DNA of 64,000 nt from JAGNXB01 sp942490895 (GTDB lineage: Bacteria; Bacteroidota; Bacteroidia; Chitinophagales; Saprospiraceae): the NCBI GenBank assembly GCA_942490895.1, contig CALNZC010000073.1, forward strand, positions 1 through 64,000, read 5' to 3'. The notes under the pieces were generated by a model. That model made no database searches and was not told the DNA's origin. It saw nothing but the letters and a program-made list of their open reading frames with translations. Of this stretch, positions 10,708 to 19,718 are shown piece after piece. The translations under genes and the position numbers were made by a program. The first letter of the stretch is position 1. Each line of letters starts with the position of its first letter.

Positions 10708-11100
10708 TCAAGTCAAAAAATAGGCCATTACCCATGCAAACAATATGGATAACGAGGCCACCAGTTTTGGGTTTCGTTTATGAAGAAAGGCTCCTGCATT
10801 CAAGAAGAGAGAGAGGCTCAACAGCAACCAGGAAAAATTGTCCTTAGGATACTGAAAGAGGTGGAATACAGCATAGCCCAGGCAAATACCCAGAAGAAAA
10901 TGAATGGTATATATTTTCTTTCGAATAAAACGATGTTCTAGCCATACCCCCAGTAAATAGGCCAGGAAAAACTCAGCGAGAAGGATTGCGGAAGCGGTGT
11001 ATGTTCCTCCCAGGAATATCAAAATAATGATGGGGACAAGGATAGCAATCAAGAGTATCGCAAATAGGTAGTCCTCTTTCCAGGAAAATGTCGCAACCAT
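10708..11100 (-). CDS. Unknown integral membrane protein
   Basis: 130 residues, almost wholly hydrophobic, with five predicted membrane segments (about 11-33, 35-53, 65-82, 89-105 and 112-129) and basic loops (HRFIRKK, HKRNPK). No family recognised. It starts at the ATG of 1,1100 with a polar MVATFSWKED. It is flanked by repeat-rich spacers and is probably transcribed alone. Base composition is more AT-rich than the neighbouring housekeeping genes. Confidence 0.55.
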   Translation of the reverse strand: MVATFSWKEDYLFAILLIAILVPIIILIFLGGTYTASAILLAEFFLAYLLGVWLEHRFIRKKIYTIHFLLGICLGYAVFHLFQYPKDNFSWLLLSLSLFLNAGAFLHKRNPKLVASLSILFAWVMAYFLT

Positions 11101-11249
11101 GTGCTTTATGTTTACTCAAATATAGCCGCAATTAACCATTTTGAAACAAGTTTCAATGGCGATAGAACGAGTTGATAACCCTGGATGTTTAACCGCCGGA
11201 GGAGTTCATTCCGGAATAACAATTGATTGGAAGCAGACTTTGTCCTGAT

Positions 11250-12008
11250 TTATGGAATTAATGCTAGTAAAAATTCCCAAACAGGCCTGATCTGGCGGTT
11301 AACCCACAAAGAGGAATAAGTGTAAATGTCACGTGAAGAAGAAACAAAGGTGAACGTGTGATTCATATCATCACAAATGCTGGGCCCCATAGTGCTTTCC
11401 ATAGATTCAATTTGAATATCTTTTAGAAGCGCTTTAAATGTATTCACCAACTCACTGGAAATTTGGATTTGTTCAATTGGGCTGTTTGACCGTTTCTGAT
11501 ATGTATAGTTGCCAGAGGCGTTCAATTCAATTTTAAGATGTTGTTTACCCCAACTGTCCCACTGTTCATAGGTTATTCGTTCGAAAGAAAATCGTGAACG
11601 ATAGGGGGATACCTCTTTCCTGTAAAAGGTATAACCTCTATGTAAATCAATATGGATGGAATCCAGATTGTCATTCAATGCGATAATGCAAAACGTGGAA
11701 TCACCAGGACAGGAGTCCATTTCATCATCTATTTTACAATAGATTGTATCCCGGCGATTCCCCATCAGAAAAAAGTGAGTCGCTGGCCAGTCAGAGAGTT
11801 CGAGTATCCCTGTACTATCCTGGATTTTTAAATATTGAAAACCCTTTCCTGGACCTGCCCATTGCAGTGTGGACTGGGCGCAAAGTGGAATCCATATAAA
11901 TGCAATGAGAGCTGAAAATATACCTGGAATACACCTGGTTAGCGGAATGTTGAAAAGGCTGTATTTTCTGGGTTGTTTCACTGCTTTAATGTAACGATTT
12001 GCGATCAA
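11250..12008 (-). CDS. Unknown secreted protein
   Basis: 252 residues. A long N-terminal basic region is followed by a hydrophobic segment ending PLCAQS (about residues 28-46), a likely signal peptide. The mature part is soluble with scattered Cys (IYCKIDDEMDSCPGDSTFC) and a C-terminal MESTMGPSICDDMNHTFTFVSSSRDIYTYSS region. I recognise no domain. It is AT-rich like the gene before it and sits between that gene and the SET/EamA pair. A start nearer the signal peptide is possible. Confidence 0.5.
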   Translation of the reverse strand: MIANRYIKAVKQPRKYSLFNIPLTRCIPGIFSALIAFIWIPLCAQSTLQWAGPGKGFQYLKIQDSTGILELSDWPATHFFLMGNRRDTIYCKIDDEMDSCPGDSTFCIIALNDNLDSIHIDLHRGYTFYRKEVSPYRSRFSFERITYEQWDSWGKQHLKIELNASGNYTYQKRSNSPIEQIQISSELVNTFKALLKDIQIESMESTMGPSICDDMNHTFTFVSSSRDIYTYSSLWVNRQIRPVWEFLLALIP

Positions 12009-12065
12009 GCTATTCTTGTATAGTGTATATTCCAGTCAATGGAATCCTTATAGAATAATACTATT

Positions 12066-12446
12066 TCAAAACCACAATTTCCCTCCAAACTCCGGATCAC
12101 TATGATAATGAATGGTGATCTCCTCTCCCGGCTGGATAGGCTTCAGGCATTTGAAAACGATATTCTCTTCCCCGAAATCCAACTCGATCTCCGCGTTGGG
12201 CTGGTCGTTGTGATTGTACAGTGAACCATAGCCCAGCGCAATCGCACATTGTTGTCTTTTTTCACCCCACAGAAAATAATAGTCGTGTAAGGCTGTCTGA
12301 TGGATGGCGGAAAGGTCGTGGTCAGGCAAGACGATGACCGGACAGATCTCGATCACATCTCCAGGCTCTAGAGGCTCAGCGGTGAATACCCCACGACCTT
12401 TGTCGGTCGATTCGGCAATATATAATCCGGGAATATGCAGACTCAT
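12066..12446 (-). CDS. SET domain protein
   Basis: 126 residues from the ATG at 12446, a minimal SET domain. Visible are GRGVFTAEPLEPGDVIE (N-terminal SET strand), LYNHNDQPNAEIE (a variant of the NHSCxPN cofactor motif) and PGEEITIHYHSD (GEEL.xxY motif), ending FGGKLWF. SET proteins are usually protein-lysine methyltransferases using S-adenosylmethionine; the bacterial stand-alone ones have few known targets. The ATG overlaps the TGA of the upstream EamA gene (ATGA), so it is translationally coupled to the transporter. An in-frame ATG at 12506 lies well inside the EamA gene and is unlikely to be used. Confidence 0.75.
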   Translation of the reverse strand: MSLHIPGLYIAESTDKGRGVFTAEPLEPGDVIEICPVIVLPDHDLSAIHQTALHDYYFLWGEKRQQCAIALGYGSLYNHNDQPNAEIELDFGEENIVFKCLKPIQPGEEITIHYHSDPEFGGKLWF

Positions 12447-13327
12447 TTTGATCGGGCGGTACGTACTCCGGCGAGGATCAGTACCAGACCTGCAAGATAG
12501 GTCCAATGCAGGGATTCACCATCCAGAATTCCCCAGCCTACAGCGACCAGGGGGATGAGATAACTGACCATGGAGCCAAAAATCTGGTCTGTTTTCTGAA
12601 TGAGGTAGTAGAACAGGATGGAGGCGATCACCGTCCCGAATATGGCGAGGATGGCCACATATCCAAGGGAATATGCCGCGACCGGATCTGTTTGGAGCCG
12701 ATACACAAAATCAGTACTGAAGAGGACTAATAATGCAGGTATGCCCACGGTTGAAAACCCCAGACTGCCAATGGTCATGGAATCCAGATGCTGCAAGTGG
12801 GCTTTAACGGTATTGCCACTGATGGCATAGAAAAAGGTCCCGCCCAGGGCGGCTAGTGCAAACCAACCGGTATTGCCCAATGTCCAATGGTTGACCTGAC
12901 CGATAATAAGAAAGACACCGATCAGTCCCAGCAGGATTCCCCACAACCAGGACCGACGAAAGATCAGCCCGAAAAAGAGCATACCGATGGCGAGGGTGAA
13001 AATGGGTGTGAGGGAGTTGAGCATTCCGGCAACTGCGGAAGAAATACGGGTTTGGGCCAGTGCAAATAAAAAGGCTGGAAAACCACTGCCCGCCCAACCA
13101 ACAATCACCAGGTAGGGCCAATCCTTGCGTTTGACTTTACGGGCATTCCGCAAAGCAAAGGGCAGCATCGCCAGAAAAGAAATACTCAGCCGAAGTCCGG
13201 CCACCTGGATGGGGTTATACGCATCCAGACCGCGTTTCATCAAAATAAAAGAGCTACCCCAGATGATGCTCAGGACCCCCAGCAGGATCCAGGGAATAAA
13301 AGAAGGGCGTTCCGTCGTGTTCTGCAT
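12443..13327 (-). CDS. EamA/DMT-family transporter
   Basis: 294 residues, ten predicted membrane helices in two EamA halves. The first starts LLGVLSIIWGSSFILMKRGLDA and has GLRLSISFLAMLPFAL; the second starts WFALAALGGTFFYAISGNTVK and ends LAGLVLILAGVRTARSK. DMT proteins of this type export amino acids or other small metabolites; the substrate cannot be told from sequence. Its start codon lies in the loop of a perfect 15-bp hairpin (13303-13350) that also follows the upstream coiled-coil gene. Its stop overlaps the SET gene start. Confidence 0.8.
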   Translation of the reverse strand: MQNTTERPSFIPWILLGVLSIIWGSSFILMKRGLDAYNPIQVAGLRLSISFLAMLPFALRNARKVKRKDWPYLVIVGWAGSGFPAFLFALAQTRISSAVAGMLNSLTPIFTLAIGMLFFGLIFRRSWLWGILLGLIGVFLIIGQVNHWTLGNTGWFALAALGGTFFYAISGNTVKAHLQHLDSMTIGSLGFSTVGIPALLVLFSTDFVYRLQTDPVAAYSLGYVAILAIFGTVIASILFYYLIQKTDQIFGSMVSYLIPLVAVGWGILDGESLHWTYLAGLVLILAGVRTARSK

Positions 13328-13350
13328 AATGCTGTCGACGGAACGCCCTT
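13303..13350 (-). promoter_or_regulatory. Hairpin with the EamA start codon in its loop (terminator or attenuator)
   Basis: Arms 13303-13317 and 13336-13350 pair perfectly over 15 bp (AAGGGCGTTCCGTCG with CGACGGAACGCCCTT) around an 18-base loop that contains the EamA ATG (13327-13325). On the minus strand the stem is followed by CTTTTATT, as in an intrinsic terminator, yet the 3' arm is inside the EamA reading frame. It could end the coiled-coil transcript, limit read-through, or hide the start. Confidence 0.65.
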
Positions 13351-13372
13351 TTGTTCAAATAGTTGTTGGGTC

Positions 13373-14890
13373 CTAATCCTTTTTCTCCTCCTCAGCTACA
13401 GGTACGCTCTCTTCTTCAGTGAGTGCGTCTGCTTCAGCTTCGGCAGTGTCCTTGTTTTCTGCAACAGAGGGCTCCGCTTCGACAGGAGCTTCGACCACTT
13501 CTTCGGCCTCAGCAACTGCAGATTCAGTTGGAGATTCAACGACCTCAGCAGGTTCAGCAACCACAGGTTCTGCTGGTGTTTCGACCACTTTTGCAGTCTC
13601 AACAACTGCAGGTTCAACTGATGGCTCCTCTGCCTTGGCGGCTTTAGGTGCTTTCGCAGCAGCCGCAGCCTCCTGGGCCTCAGCTACTGTTTCATTAGGA
13701 TGGGTGATCTCGTGCGCGGCAGCTTCGAGTTTGTCAGCGACATCCTCCAGCTCCTTGCTGGATTCTTCGATCTCCTTGGCAATCCGTTCCTTAACCGCTT
13801 GCTTGGCTTCCTCTACCTTTTTCTTCTCCTCCTCTTCATTCAATTTTGACTTGATGGAGGTCATTCGCCGTTGCAGGTCTTCTTGTGTTTTGACCATATC
13901 CGCGAGCTTCTCCTTCTTGGAGTTGACTCGCTCGTTGATCATATTAATCTTGGCCTGCCGGATTTGCATCTCGAGCTGGTTGTCACTATTATTGGCGCGT
14001 TTCTCTTCAAAATGAAGGTCTTTCTCATCCCGCTGGATGGATCTATTCATCTTGTCGATGGCGGACATCAGGCCTTGATAACGACGCTCCACCCGGGTGA
14101 AGGCATCCGCAGCACCACCGCCGGGTTTATTCCCAAACCGTTTTTCTTTGACCAGCTTGAAGGCCGCATCCATGCGCGTCCACAACTTGTTTCGATCATC
14201 ACGGGTCAATTCCAGGTCGTGGTATTCACGCTGCAATTTTTTAAGATCCTCGAAAGTGTTGATCAAATGCTTGCCTTCTTCGATCTTGGCTTGAATAGCT
14301 TCCAAGCTCTCGTTGAATGTTTTGGCCACTTCGGCTGATTGACGGCGGAAGTGATTGTCCGCAGCCTGCCGTAATTTCTTCATTTGATTGAACAGATCAT
14401 TGGACTGCTCCCGCAACCCGGCGACATGCTCCCGAAAGAGGTTTCGCTCCCTGACCTGGCCCTGGACCTTATCCCAGAATGACTTCATTTCCTCCCAAAG
14501 AGGTTGAGAGAATTCCGTCATCTGATGAATTCGTTCCTGAAAGGAATCGAGCTCAGATTGGAAGGTCTTCTGCATTTTGTAGGAGAGTACCACGAAAGCC
14601 CACTCCGATTGTGCACGCTGGACGATATCGCCCCGTTCGACCTTATACTCCTCGGGAATGAGGGTCTCGGTCATGGTCAACGGTTGGGTAATGGCCTGAT
14701 GGCCCTCAGGAAATGCGACTTCTTTGTCGTCACGCCATTCATCCATCATCTGCTTGGTGAAGGCATCAGTGGCCTGTTCGGCAGTGAACACATAAAGTGT
14801 CACTTCATTCTTTTCGGGTAGTAATTGTAGCGCGAGCAAGACGCGATCATCGTTCGCGTTCGTGCCCCAAAGTACGAGCTTGGTCCTCAT
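13373..14890 (-). CDS. Coiled-coil protein with acidic repeat tail
   Basis: 505 residues. After a globular N-terminal part (MRTKLVLWGTNANDDRVLLALQLLP, about 1-100) comes a long, highly charged helical region (about 105-390) strongly predicted as coiled coil. Within it LKKLQREYHDLELTRDDRNKLWTRMDAAFKL resembles a DUF349-type helical repeat (inference). The tail (about 400-505) is low-complexity Glu/Ala/Val/Pro with imperfect repeats of VVExPxEPxVAE and is strongly acidic. There is no signal peptide, so a cytoplasmic scaffold or nucleic-acid-associated role is possible; function unknown. It is followed by the hairpin at 13303 and preceded by asd on the same strand across a 114-bp gap. Confidence 0.65.
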   Translation of the reverse strand: MRTKLVLWGTNANDDRVLLALQLLPEKNEVTLYVFTAEQATDAFTKQMMDEWRDDKEVAFPEGHQAITQPLTMTETLIPEEYKVERGDIVQRAQSEWAFVVLSYKMQKTFQSELDSFQERIHQMTEFSQPLWEEMKSFWDKVQGQVRERNLFREHVAGLREQSNDLFNQMKKLRQAADNHFRRQSAEVAKTFNESLEAIQAKIEEGKHLINTFEDLKKLQREYHDLELTRDDRNKLWTRMDAAFKLVKEKRFGNKPGGGAADAFTRVERRYQGLMSAIDKMNRSIQRDEKDLHFEEKRANNSDNQLEMQIRQAKINMINERVNSKKEKLADMVKTQEDLQRRMTSIKSKLNEEEEKKKVEEAKQAVKERIAKEIEESSKELEDVADKLEAAAHEITHPNETVAEAQEAAAAAKAPKAAKAEEPSVEPAVVETAKVVETPAEPVVAEPAEVVESPTESAVAEAEEVVEAPVEAEPSVAENKDTAEAEADALTEEESVPVAEEEKKD

Positions 14891-15004
14891 GTATCAATCG
14901 GTTTTCAGTCTAACGCTGTGTAGGGATGTCCAAGTTAGGAACATTCAACAGGAGAATCAAGGGTTCGTCCAGGATCATGTTCCCACAAACATATTTACAT
15001 TTCT

Positions 15005-16018
15005 TTAAACATGAATTGTGCCAACTAATTGGTGGCTGGCCAGAAATTCAGCAATCTGAACAGCATTCGTAGCCGCACCTTTTCGCAGGTTGTCGGATAC
15101 GATCCAGCAATTCAATGTCTTTGGATTGGATTCATCTCTTCTCAAACGACCGACAAACACCTCATCCTTGTTCTGTGAGAGCAAAGGCATGGGATATTGA
15201 TTTTCCGCCGGGTTGTCAACGACCGTGATTCCTGGTGTATTGTCCAATAATTCACGCACCTCCGGAATGGTGAAATCCCGGTGAAAGCTCACGTTCACCG
15301 CTTCTGAATGGCCGCCTTGAACGGGAACCCGCACCGAGGTTGCTGTAATGCGGAGGTCAGCCTGTCCCAGGATCTTCCGGGTCTCATGGACCAGCTTCAT
15401 CTCCTCCTTGGTGTAGTCATTCTCCAGGAAGGAATCACAATGAGGTATGCAATTATTAAAGATGGGATAGTGGTATGCCATCTGGACCTCATCCAACTTG
15501 TACTCTTTGCGCTCCATCTCATACTGACGAACCGCTTTTACGCCTGTACCGGTGATAGACTGGTAGGTAGACACGACAATGCGATCAATCCCATAAGCCT
15601 TGTGCAACGGAGCGAGGGCCATGACCATCTGAATGGTCGAACAATTGGGGTTGGCAATGATCTTGTCTTCTGGCGTTAATTCATGTGCATTGATCTCCGG
15701 AACAATGAGCTTTTTGGTTGGATCCATTCGCCAGGCAGAACTATTGTCCACAACGGTGGTACCTGCTTCTGCAAAGCGAGGCGCCCATTCCAGCGAAACA
15801 CTACCCCCCGCACTGAAGATGGCCAGGTCCGGACGTCTGCTGACGGCTTCTTCAAGACCGATGATGGTATGCTCTTCCCCTCGGAAGCTCACTTTTTTAC
15901 CCACAGATCGCTCTGAAGCGACAGCCATATATTCAGAAATCGGAAATCCTCTTTCCTCTAGCACCTTGTTCATCATTGTGCCAACCAATCCGGTTACACC
16001 GACAACCGCTACTTTCAT
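15005..16018 (-). CDS. asd: Aspartate-semialdehyde dehydrogenase
   Basis: Converts aspartyl phosphate to aspartate semialdehyde with NADPH, feeding lysine/diaminopimelate, threonine and methionine synthesis in the cytoplasm. 337 residues, usual length. MKVAVVGVTGLVG is the NADP-binding glycine loop; the catalytic Cys is C126 in IIANPNCSTIQ; SITGTGVKA and GGHSEAVNVSF mark the substrate site. I chose the ATG at 16018 because the dinucleotide fold starts there; an ATG five codons upstream (16033) is possible. It is divergent from the lamin-tail protein gene. Confidence 0.93.
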   Translation of the reverse strand: MKVAVVGVTGLVGTMMNKVLEERGFPISEYMAVASERSVGKKVSFRGEEHTIIGLEEAVSRRPDLAIFSAGGSVSLEWAPRFAEAGTTVVDNSSAWRMDPTKKLIVPEINAHELTPEDKIIANPNCSTIQMVMALAPLHKAYGIDRIVVSTYQSITGTGVKAVRQYEMERKEYKLDEVQMAYHYPIFNNCIPHCDSFLENDYTKEEMKLVHETRKILGQADLRITATSVRVPVQGGHSEAVNVSFHRDFTIPEVRELLDNTPGITVVDNPAENQYPMPLLSQNKDEVFVGRLRRDESNPKTLNCWIVSDNLRKGAATNAVQIAEFLASHQLVGTIHV

Positions 16019-16165
16019 GGATGTAATTTTCAATAAAGATACTCGTGATCAACAAAACAGGAGTATAGACTCTGTTTCTGGTTCTTAGCGAACAGGGCTG
16101 TACCTTGGTCACCTTCCGTAAAAAACAACGTCCCATTGCCCGTGGGATTGTTTAATTTAGAGACA

Positions 16166-18769
16166 ATGTTGCGATCCTTCCTCCTCCTTTCCCTTCTGAT
16201 GACAGCCGTTGGACTATCTGCCCAATGGTCTGATGATTTTTCGGATGGTGATCTGGTCAACGGGACAGCCTGGCTGGGAAATGTGACGGATTTTGTGGTC
16301 AACCCTGTACTAGAGTTGCAGCTGATGGCGCCTCAAGCCGGTTCATCACAGCTGTATACCCTCCAAAACATCCCCGATAGTGCGGTTTGGACTTTCTACT
16401 TTCGCCTTGATTTTTCACCCTCTACCAGCAATGCTCTCAAACTGATCCTCCAGGCCGATCAACCCGATCTGGCCACTGCCAATGGCTATATGTTGGACAT
16501 CGGAGAGACCGGAAGCCTGGATGCCCTTCGCCTTTATCGCCTGGATGCGGGTACCCCGGTACTGCTGGCCACGGGCACGCTCGGGGCCTTGGGGGGCGCA
16601 ACAGCCATTTGCAGAGGTAGAGTCTCCCGGACCAGCACCGGTCAGTGGACCCTGGATGCAGACTATATGGGTGGGCAAAATCTCCAGCCGGACCTCTTTG
16701 CCCAGGACAACACTTATGCCGGACTCACCAACGGTGTTTTTGGACCGGTTTGTATCTATACGGCTACCCGGACGGACAAATTCTTTTTTGATGATTTTCG
16801 CATCGAGGCCCCTGTGCCCGATCTGACCCCACCGGCCATCACCGGCGTGGAGGTTATCGATGGGCAGGAGATCACCGTGACTTTTTCTGAACCAATCCGG
16901 GAGGCAGAAGCGACGGATCCTGCCAATTTCTTCCTGGCACCAGACTTGGGGATACCCGCTCTGGCAGAATGGTCAGATGCACAACCAGCAGAAGTACGGC
17001 TGGTGTGGACCAACAGTATGACCACACTGACGAGTTACCAGCTGGAGGCCTATTCCATGACAGATACTGCAGGCAATACTGTGGATACACTGCGTGTTGA
17101 CTTTCCTTATCTCAACGCCAGGAAGCCCCTCACTAGTGAAGTGGTGATCAATGAAATTATGGCCGACCCCACACCAGCCTTAGCATTGCCAGAAGTGGAG
17201 TTTGTCGAAATCCACAACACAACGAATGAGATTCTGGATCTGGCCAATCTGAAACTGACCACGACCTCCTCCTCGGGCACCCTTCCCGATCATCTTATGC
17301 TCCCCAACAGTTTTCTGATCCTGACCCGGGAAGCAGATGCATCGTTTTTTTCTGGTTTCGGTGATGTCTTGGGCGTGCCCGGATTTCCAGCACTGACAAA
17401 TGATGGATCAAGGCTTCGCTTGGTTGGATCATCCGGAGACATCCTGGATGAAGTGAATTATCTGGATGATTGGCACACCAGTACCTCCAAACGGGATGGC
17501 GGTTGGTCACTTGAACTCATTGATCCATCCAGACGATGTGATCTCCAGGGGAATTGGTCCAGCAGTATCAACCCGGCCGGAGGAACACCCGGTCAGATCA
17601 ACAGTATCTACCAATCCATGCCGGATACGACAGGCCCCAGGTTGCTACAGGTCTGGCCAGAAACATCAAGCCGCCTGATCCTGGATTTTGATGAATGGGT
17701 GGATTCAGATCCTCAACCAGGCTGGTTCGAGATCAATCCCCAAATCCAGATCGCTCAGGCGACTCGACTTTCCAACGGATTTCAGGTGCAACTGGATCTA
17801 GCCACGCCCCTCCAACCCGAGACGTATTATCAGGTGAAGACCCTTCCAGAACTTCAGGATTGTCAGGGTAATCGTTCCAACCGGGTATGGTCAAATGGAG
17901 CAGTGATTCCAGAGCAACCTGAACCGGGTGATATCCTGATCAACGAGATCCTCTTCGATCCACCCGTGGGTGGGTCAGATTTCATCGAATTGGTCAATAT
18001 CTCTTCCAAATACCTGTCTCTAGAACAGGTGTTGATCGGCAATCTTCAACCGGGAAAAGAAGAGGTCAAACCACTGAATCTTAAAGCACTCTTTTTGCCA
18101 GGCGATCATATTGTCCTGACATCGGATACCACATTTGTGCGTTCGACCTGGCCAGCCACCAGTGCCCAGCGCATTTTTCAAGTGATCATTCCGGCATTGG
18201 CCAACGATCTGGGCAATGTGACTGTCTTTCATCAAAATGGTCCCGACCTCATCCTGTTAGACCAGTTTGATTACACCGATGACATGCATCATCCGCTCCT
18301 GGATGATCCGGAAGGGGTGAGTCTGGAACGGGTCAGCTATACCCAACCCTCCAATCTGGCAGCCAATTGGCAATCAGCGGCAGAGGATGTCGGATTTGGG
18401 ACACCCACCCTGGTGAATTCACAGTTTCGATCGTTGACTATGGATCCCGGTGACGGGTTTTCGCTCGAATCCAAGATCTTTTCTCCGGATGGTGATGGAT
18501 GGCAGGATGCCTTGATCATTCGATATCTATTAGAAGAATCCGGACAGATCCTGAACCTCAAAGTGTTTGATCGGGAGGGACGGTTTATTACGGATGTGGC
18601 CAACACCCAATACCTTGGACGTGAAGGATTCCTCGTGTGGAATGGTGAGAATGAGGATGGGCAGGCTGTTGGACCGGGCATCTATGTGCTGTGGTTTGAA
18701 CGGTATCAGTTGAGCGGCCAGGTGGACCACTTTAAAAAGACGGCTGTCCTGGCGCTGCCACTGGAATGA
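16166..18769 (+). CDS. Secreted multidomain protein with two lamin-tail domains
   Basis: 867 residues from the ATG at 16166, which gives a clean signal peptide (MLRSFLLLSLLMTAVGLSAQ). Residues about 30-220 look like a lectin/laminin-G-type beta sandwich. An Ig-like unit follows (PAITGVEVIDGQEITVTFSEPI). Two lamin-tail domains start at VVINEIMADPTPA (about 335) and ILINEILFDPP (about 600), separated by another Ig-like region. The C-terminal about 90 residues (FSPDGDGWQDALIIRYLL...REGFLVWNGENEDG...GIYVLWFE) form a FlgD-like/gliding-motility C-terminal module. This architecture is common in Bacteroidota surface proteins; function unknown. It is 25 bp from the next gene. Confidence 0.8.
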   Translation: MLRSFLLLSLLMTAVGLSAQWSDDFSDGDLVNGTAWLGNVTDFVVNPVLELQLMAPQAGSSQLYTLQNIPDSAVWTFYFRLDFSPSTSNALKLILQADQPDLATANGYMLDIGETGSLDALRLYRLDAGTPVLLATGTLGALGGATAICRGRVSRTSTGQWTLDADYMGGQNLQPDLFAQDNTYAGLTNGVFGPVCIYTATRTDKFFFDDFRIEAPVPDLTPPAITGVEVIDGQEITVTFSEPIREAEATDPANFFLAPDLGIPALAEWSDAQPAEVRLVWTNSMTTLTSYQLEAYSMTDTAGNTVDTLRVDFPYLNARKPLTSEVVINEIMADPTPALALPEVEFVEIHNTTNEILDLANLKLTTTSSSGTLPDHLMLPNSFLILTREADASFFSGFGDVLGVPGFPALTNDGSRLRLVGSSGDILDEVNYLDDWHTSTSKRDGGWSLELIDPSRRCDLQGNWSSSINPAGGTPGQINSIYQSMPDTTGPRLLQVWPETSSRLILDFDEWVDSDPQPGWFEINPQIQIAQATRLSNGFQVQLDLATPLQPETYYQVKTLPELQDCQGNRSNRVWSNGAVIPEQPEPGDILINEILFDPPVGGSDFIELVNISSKYLSLEQVLIGNLQPGKEEVKPLNLKALFLPGDHIVLTSDTTFVRSTWPATSAQRIFQVIIPALANDLGNVTVFHQNGPDLILLDQFDYTDDMHHPLLDDPEGVSLERVSYTQPSNLAANWQSAAEDVGFGTPTLVNSQFRSLTMDPGDGFSLESKIFSPDGDGWQDALIIRYLLEESGQILNLKVFDREGRFITDVANTQYLGREGFLVWNGENEDGQAVGPGIYVLWFERYQLSGQVDHFKKTAVLALPLE

Positions 18770-18794
18770 CCATCTGGATTACCTTTGTCCACAT

Positions 18795-19718
18795 ATGAAG
18801 GTTTTCAGTCATAGAAGTATCATTAACCTGTTGGGCCTGGGAATCATCCTGGGTGCCCTGTTTTGCATCTTTCCCCCGGAGATGCTCATCTTTCGGCGAT
18901 GGGCAGCATATGCAGGACAGATCATGATCGGTTATGTCGCATTGGGATTATTATTTCTCTTCATCAGACAGGATCGCCTCACTTTCGTCTGCTTTTTTAG
19001 TGCAGCACTCCTCGCCCTGTTCATTAAAACAAGTTCTAATCCAGGCTTGCGACTAGAGGCTCGAACCAGTTCACCGACGATCGAGGTGGCACAACTCGAC
19101 CTGGCTGGTTTGGTCAATCCCTATCGCCAACTGTCCATATTGATGAACCGACCTGCGGACCTTCTGATCCTTCAATCCCTGGATCTGTTTGCTGTAGAGC
19201 AGCTGAAGGATAGCTTGTTGACTGATTATCCGTTTCAGTTCGGGACCAACCACATGGATCAGGCATTATGGGTCTTCTCTCGATGGCCGATGGCGACTCA
19301 ATTTTTGAGTGATGATCCAGAACCACCTGAGGTTGCCGGCGTGATGTACATTCCGGAGTTGAAGGATACCCTGGAGTTTATTGCCACCTATATGTATCCC
19401 GCTTTTACACGAGCCGATATTCAGACTCAACAGGCTCATTTGCTACTGAATCAAAACCTCATCCTCGAGCGCCGCCATCCGATCCTGATGATCGGCCAAT
19501 TCAATGAAGTGAGCTGGGCACCGGATATCCGGGCCTTTCGGCAGGCCAGCCAGCTGAAGGACAGCCGAAGAGGTTTTTTACCAGGATTGAAAGACATTCT
19601 GGATAAACCCACCGATCATATCTTTTACAGCGAGGAATTATCCTGTATATCCTTTCAGAACCAGGTTGATTCCACGGGTCGGTTTCTGGGTATATCGGGC
19701 ACATATCAATGGAAATGA
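18795..19718 (+). CDS. Membrane protein with a degenerate EEP-type domain
   Basis: 307 residues. Three N-terminal hydrophobic segments (about 10-27, 34-56, 61-78) precede a soluble domain that resembles the endonuclease/exonuclease/phosphatase fold found in Bacteroidota membrane proteins: DLLILQSLD, WVFSRWPM, PILMIGQFNEVSWAPDIRAF and DHIFYSEEL occupy the places of the usual ALQE, GDFN and DHIL motifs. GQFN replaces GDFN, and Gln replaces the usual catalytic Glu (LQSL), so activity is doubtful. Its last 10 bp overlap the next gene, showing a tight operon. Confidence 0.6.
   Translation: MKVFSHRSIINLLGLGIILGALFCIFPPEMLIFRRWAAYAGQIMIGYVALGLLFLFIRQDRLTFVCFFSAALLALFIKTSSNPGLRLEARTSSPTIEVAQLDLAGLVNPYRQLSILMNRPADLLILQSLDLFAVEQLKDSLLTDYPFQFGTNHMDQALWVFSRWPMATQFLSDDPEPPEVAGVMYIPELKDTLEFIATYMYPAFTRADIQTQQAHLLLNQNLILERRHPILMIGQFNEVSWAPDIRAFRQASQLKDSRRGFLPGLKDILDKPTDHIFYSEELSCISFQNQVDSTGRFLGISGTYQWK

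Noticed and set aside
12447..12506. Longer N-terminus for the SET protein (ATG at 12506)
   Set aside because: The added residues overlap the EamA coding region and show no SET similarity; the ATG at 12446 overlaps the EamA stop as expected for coupling.
13419..14015. Ser/Ala-rich 198-residue frame on the plus strand
   Set aside because: It is the antisense of the Glu/Ala-rich tail of the coiled-coil gene.
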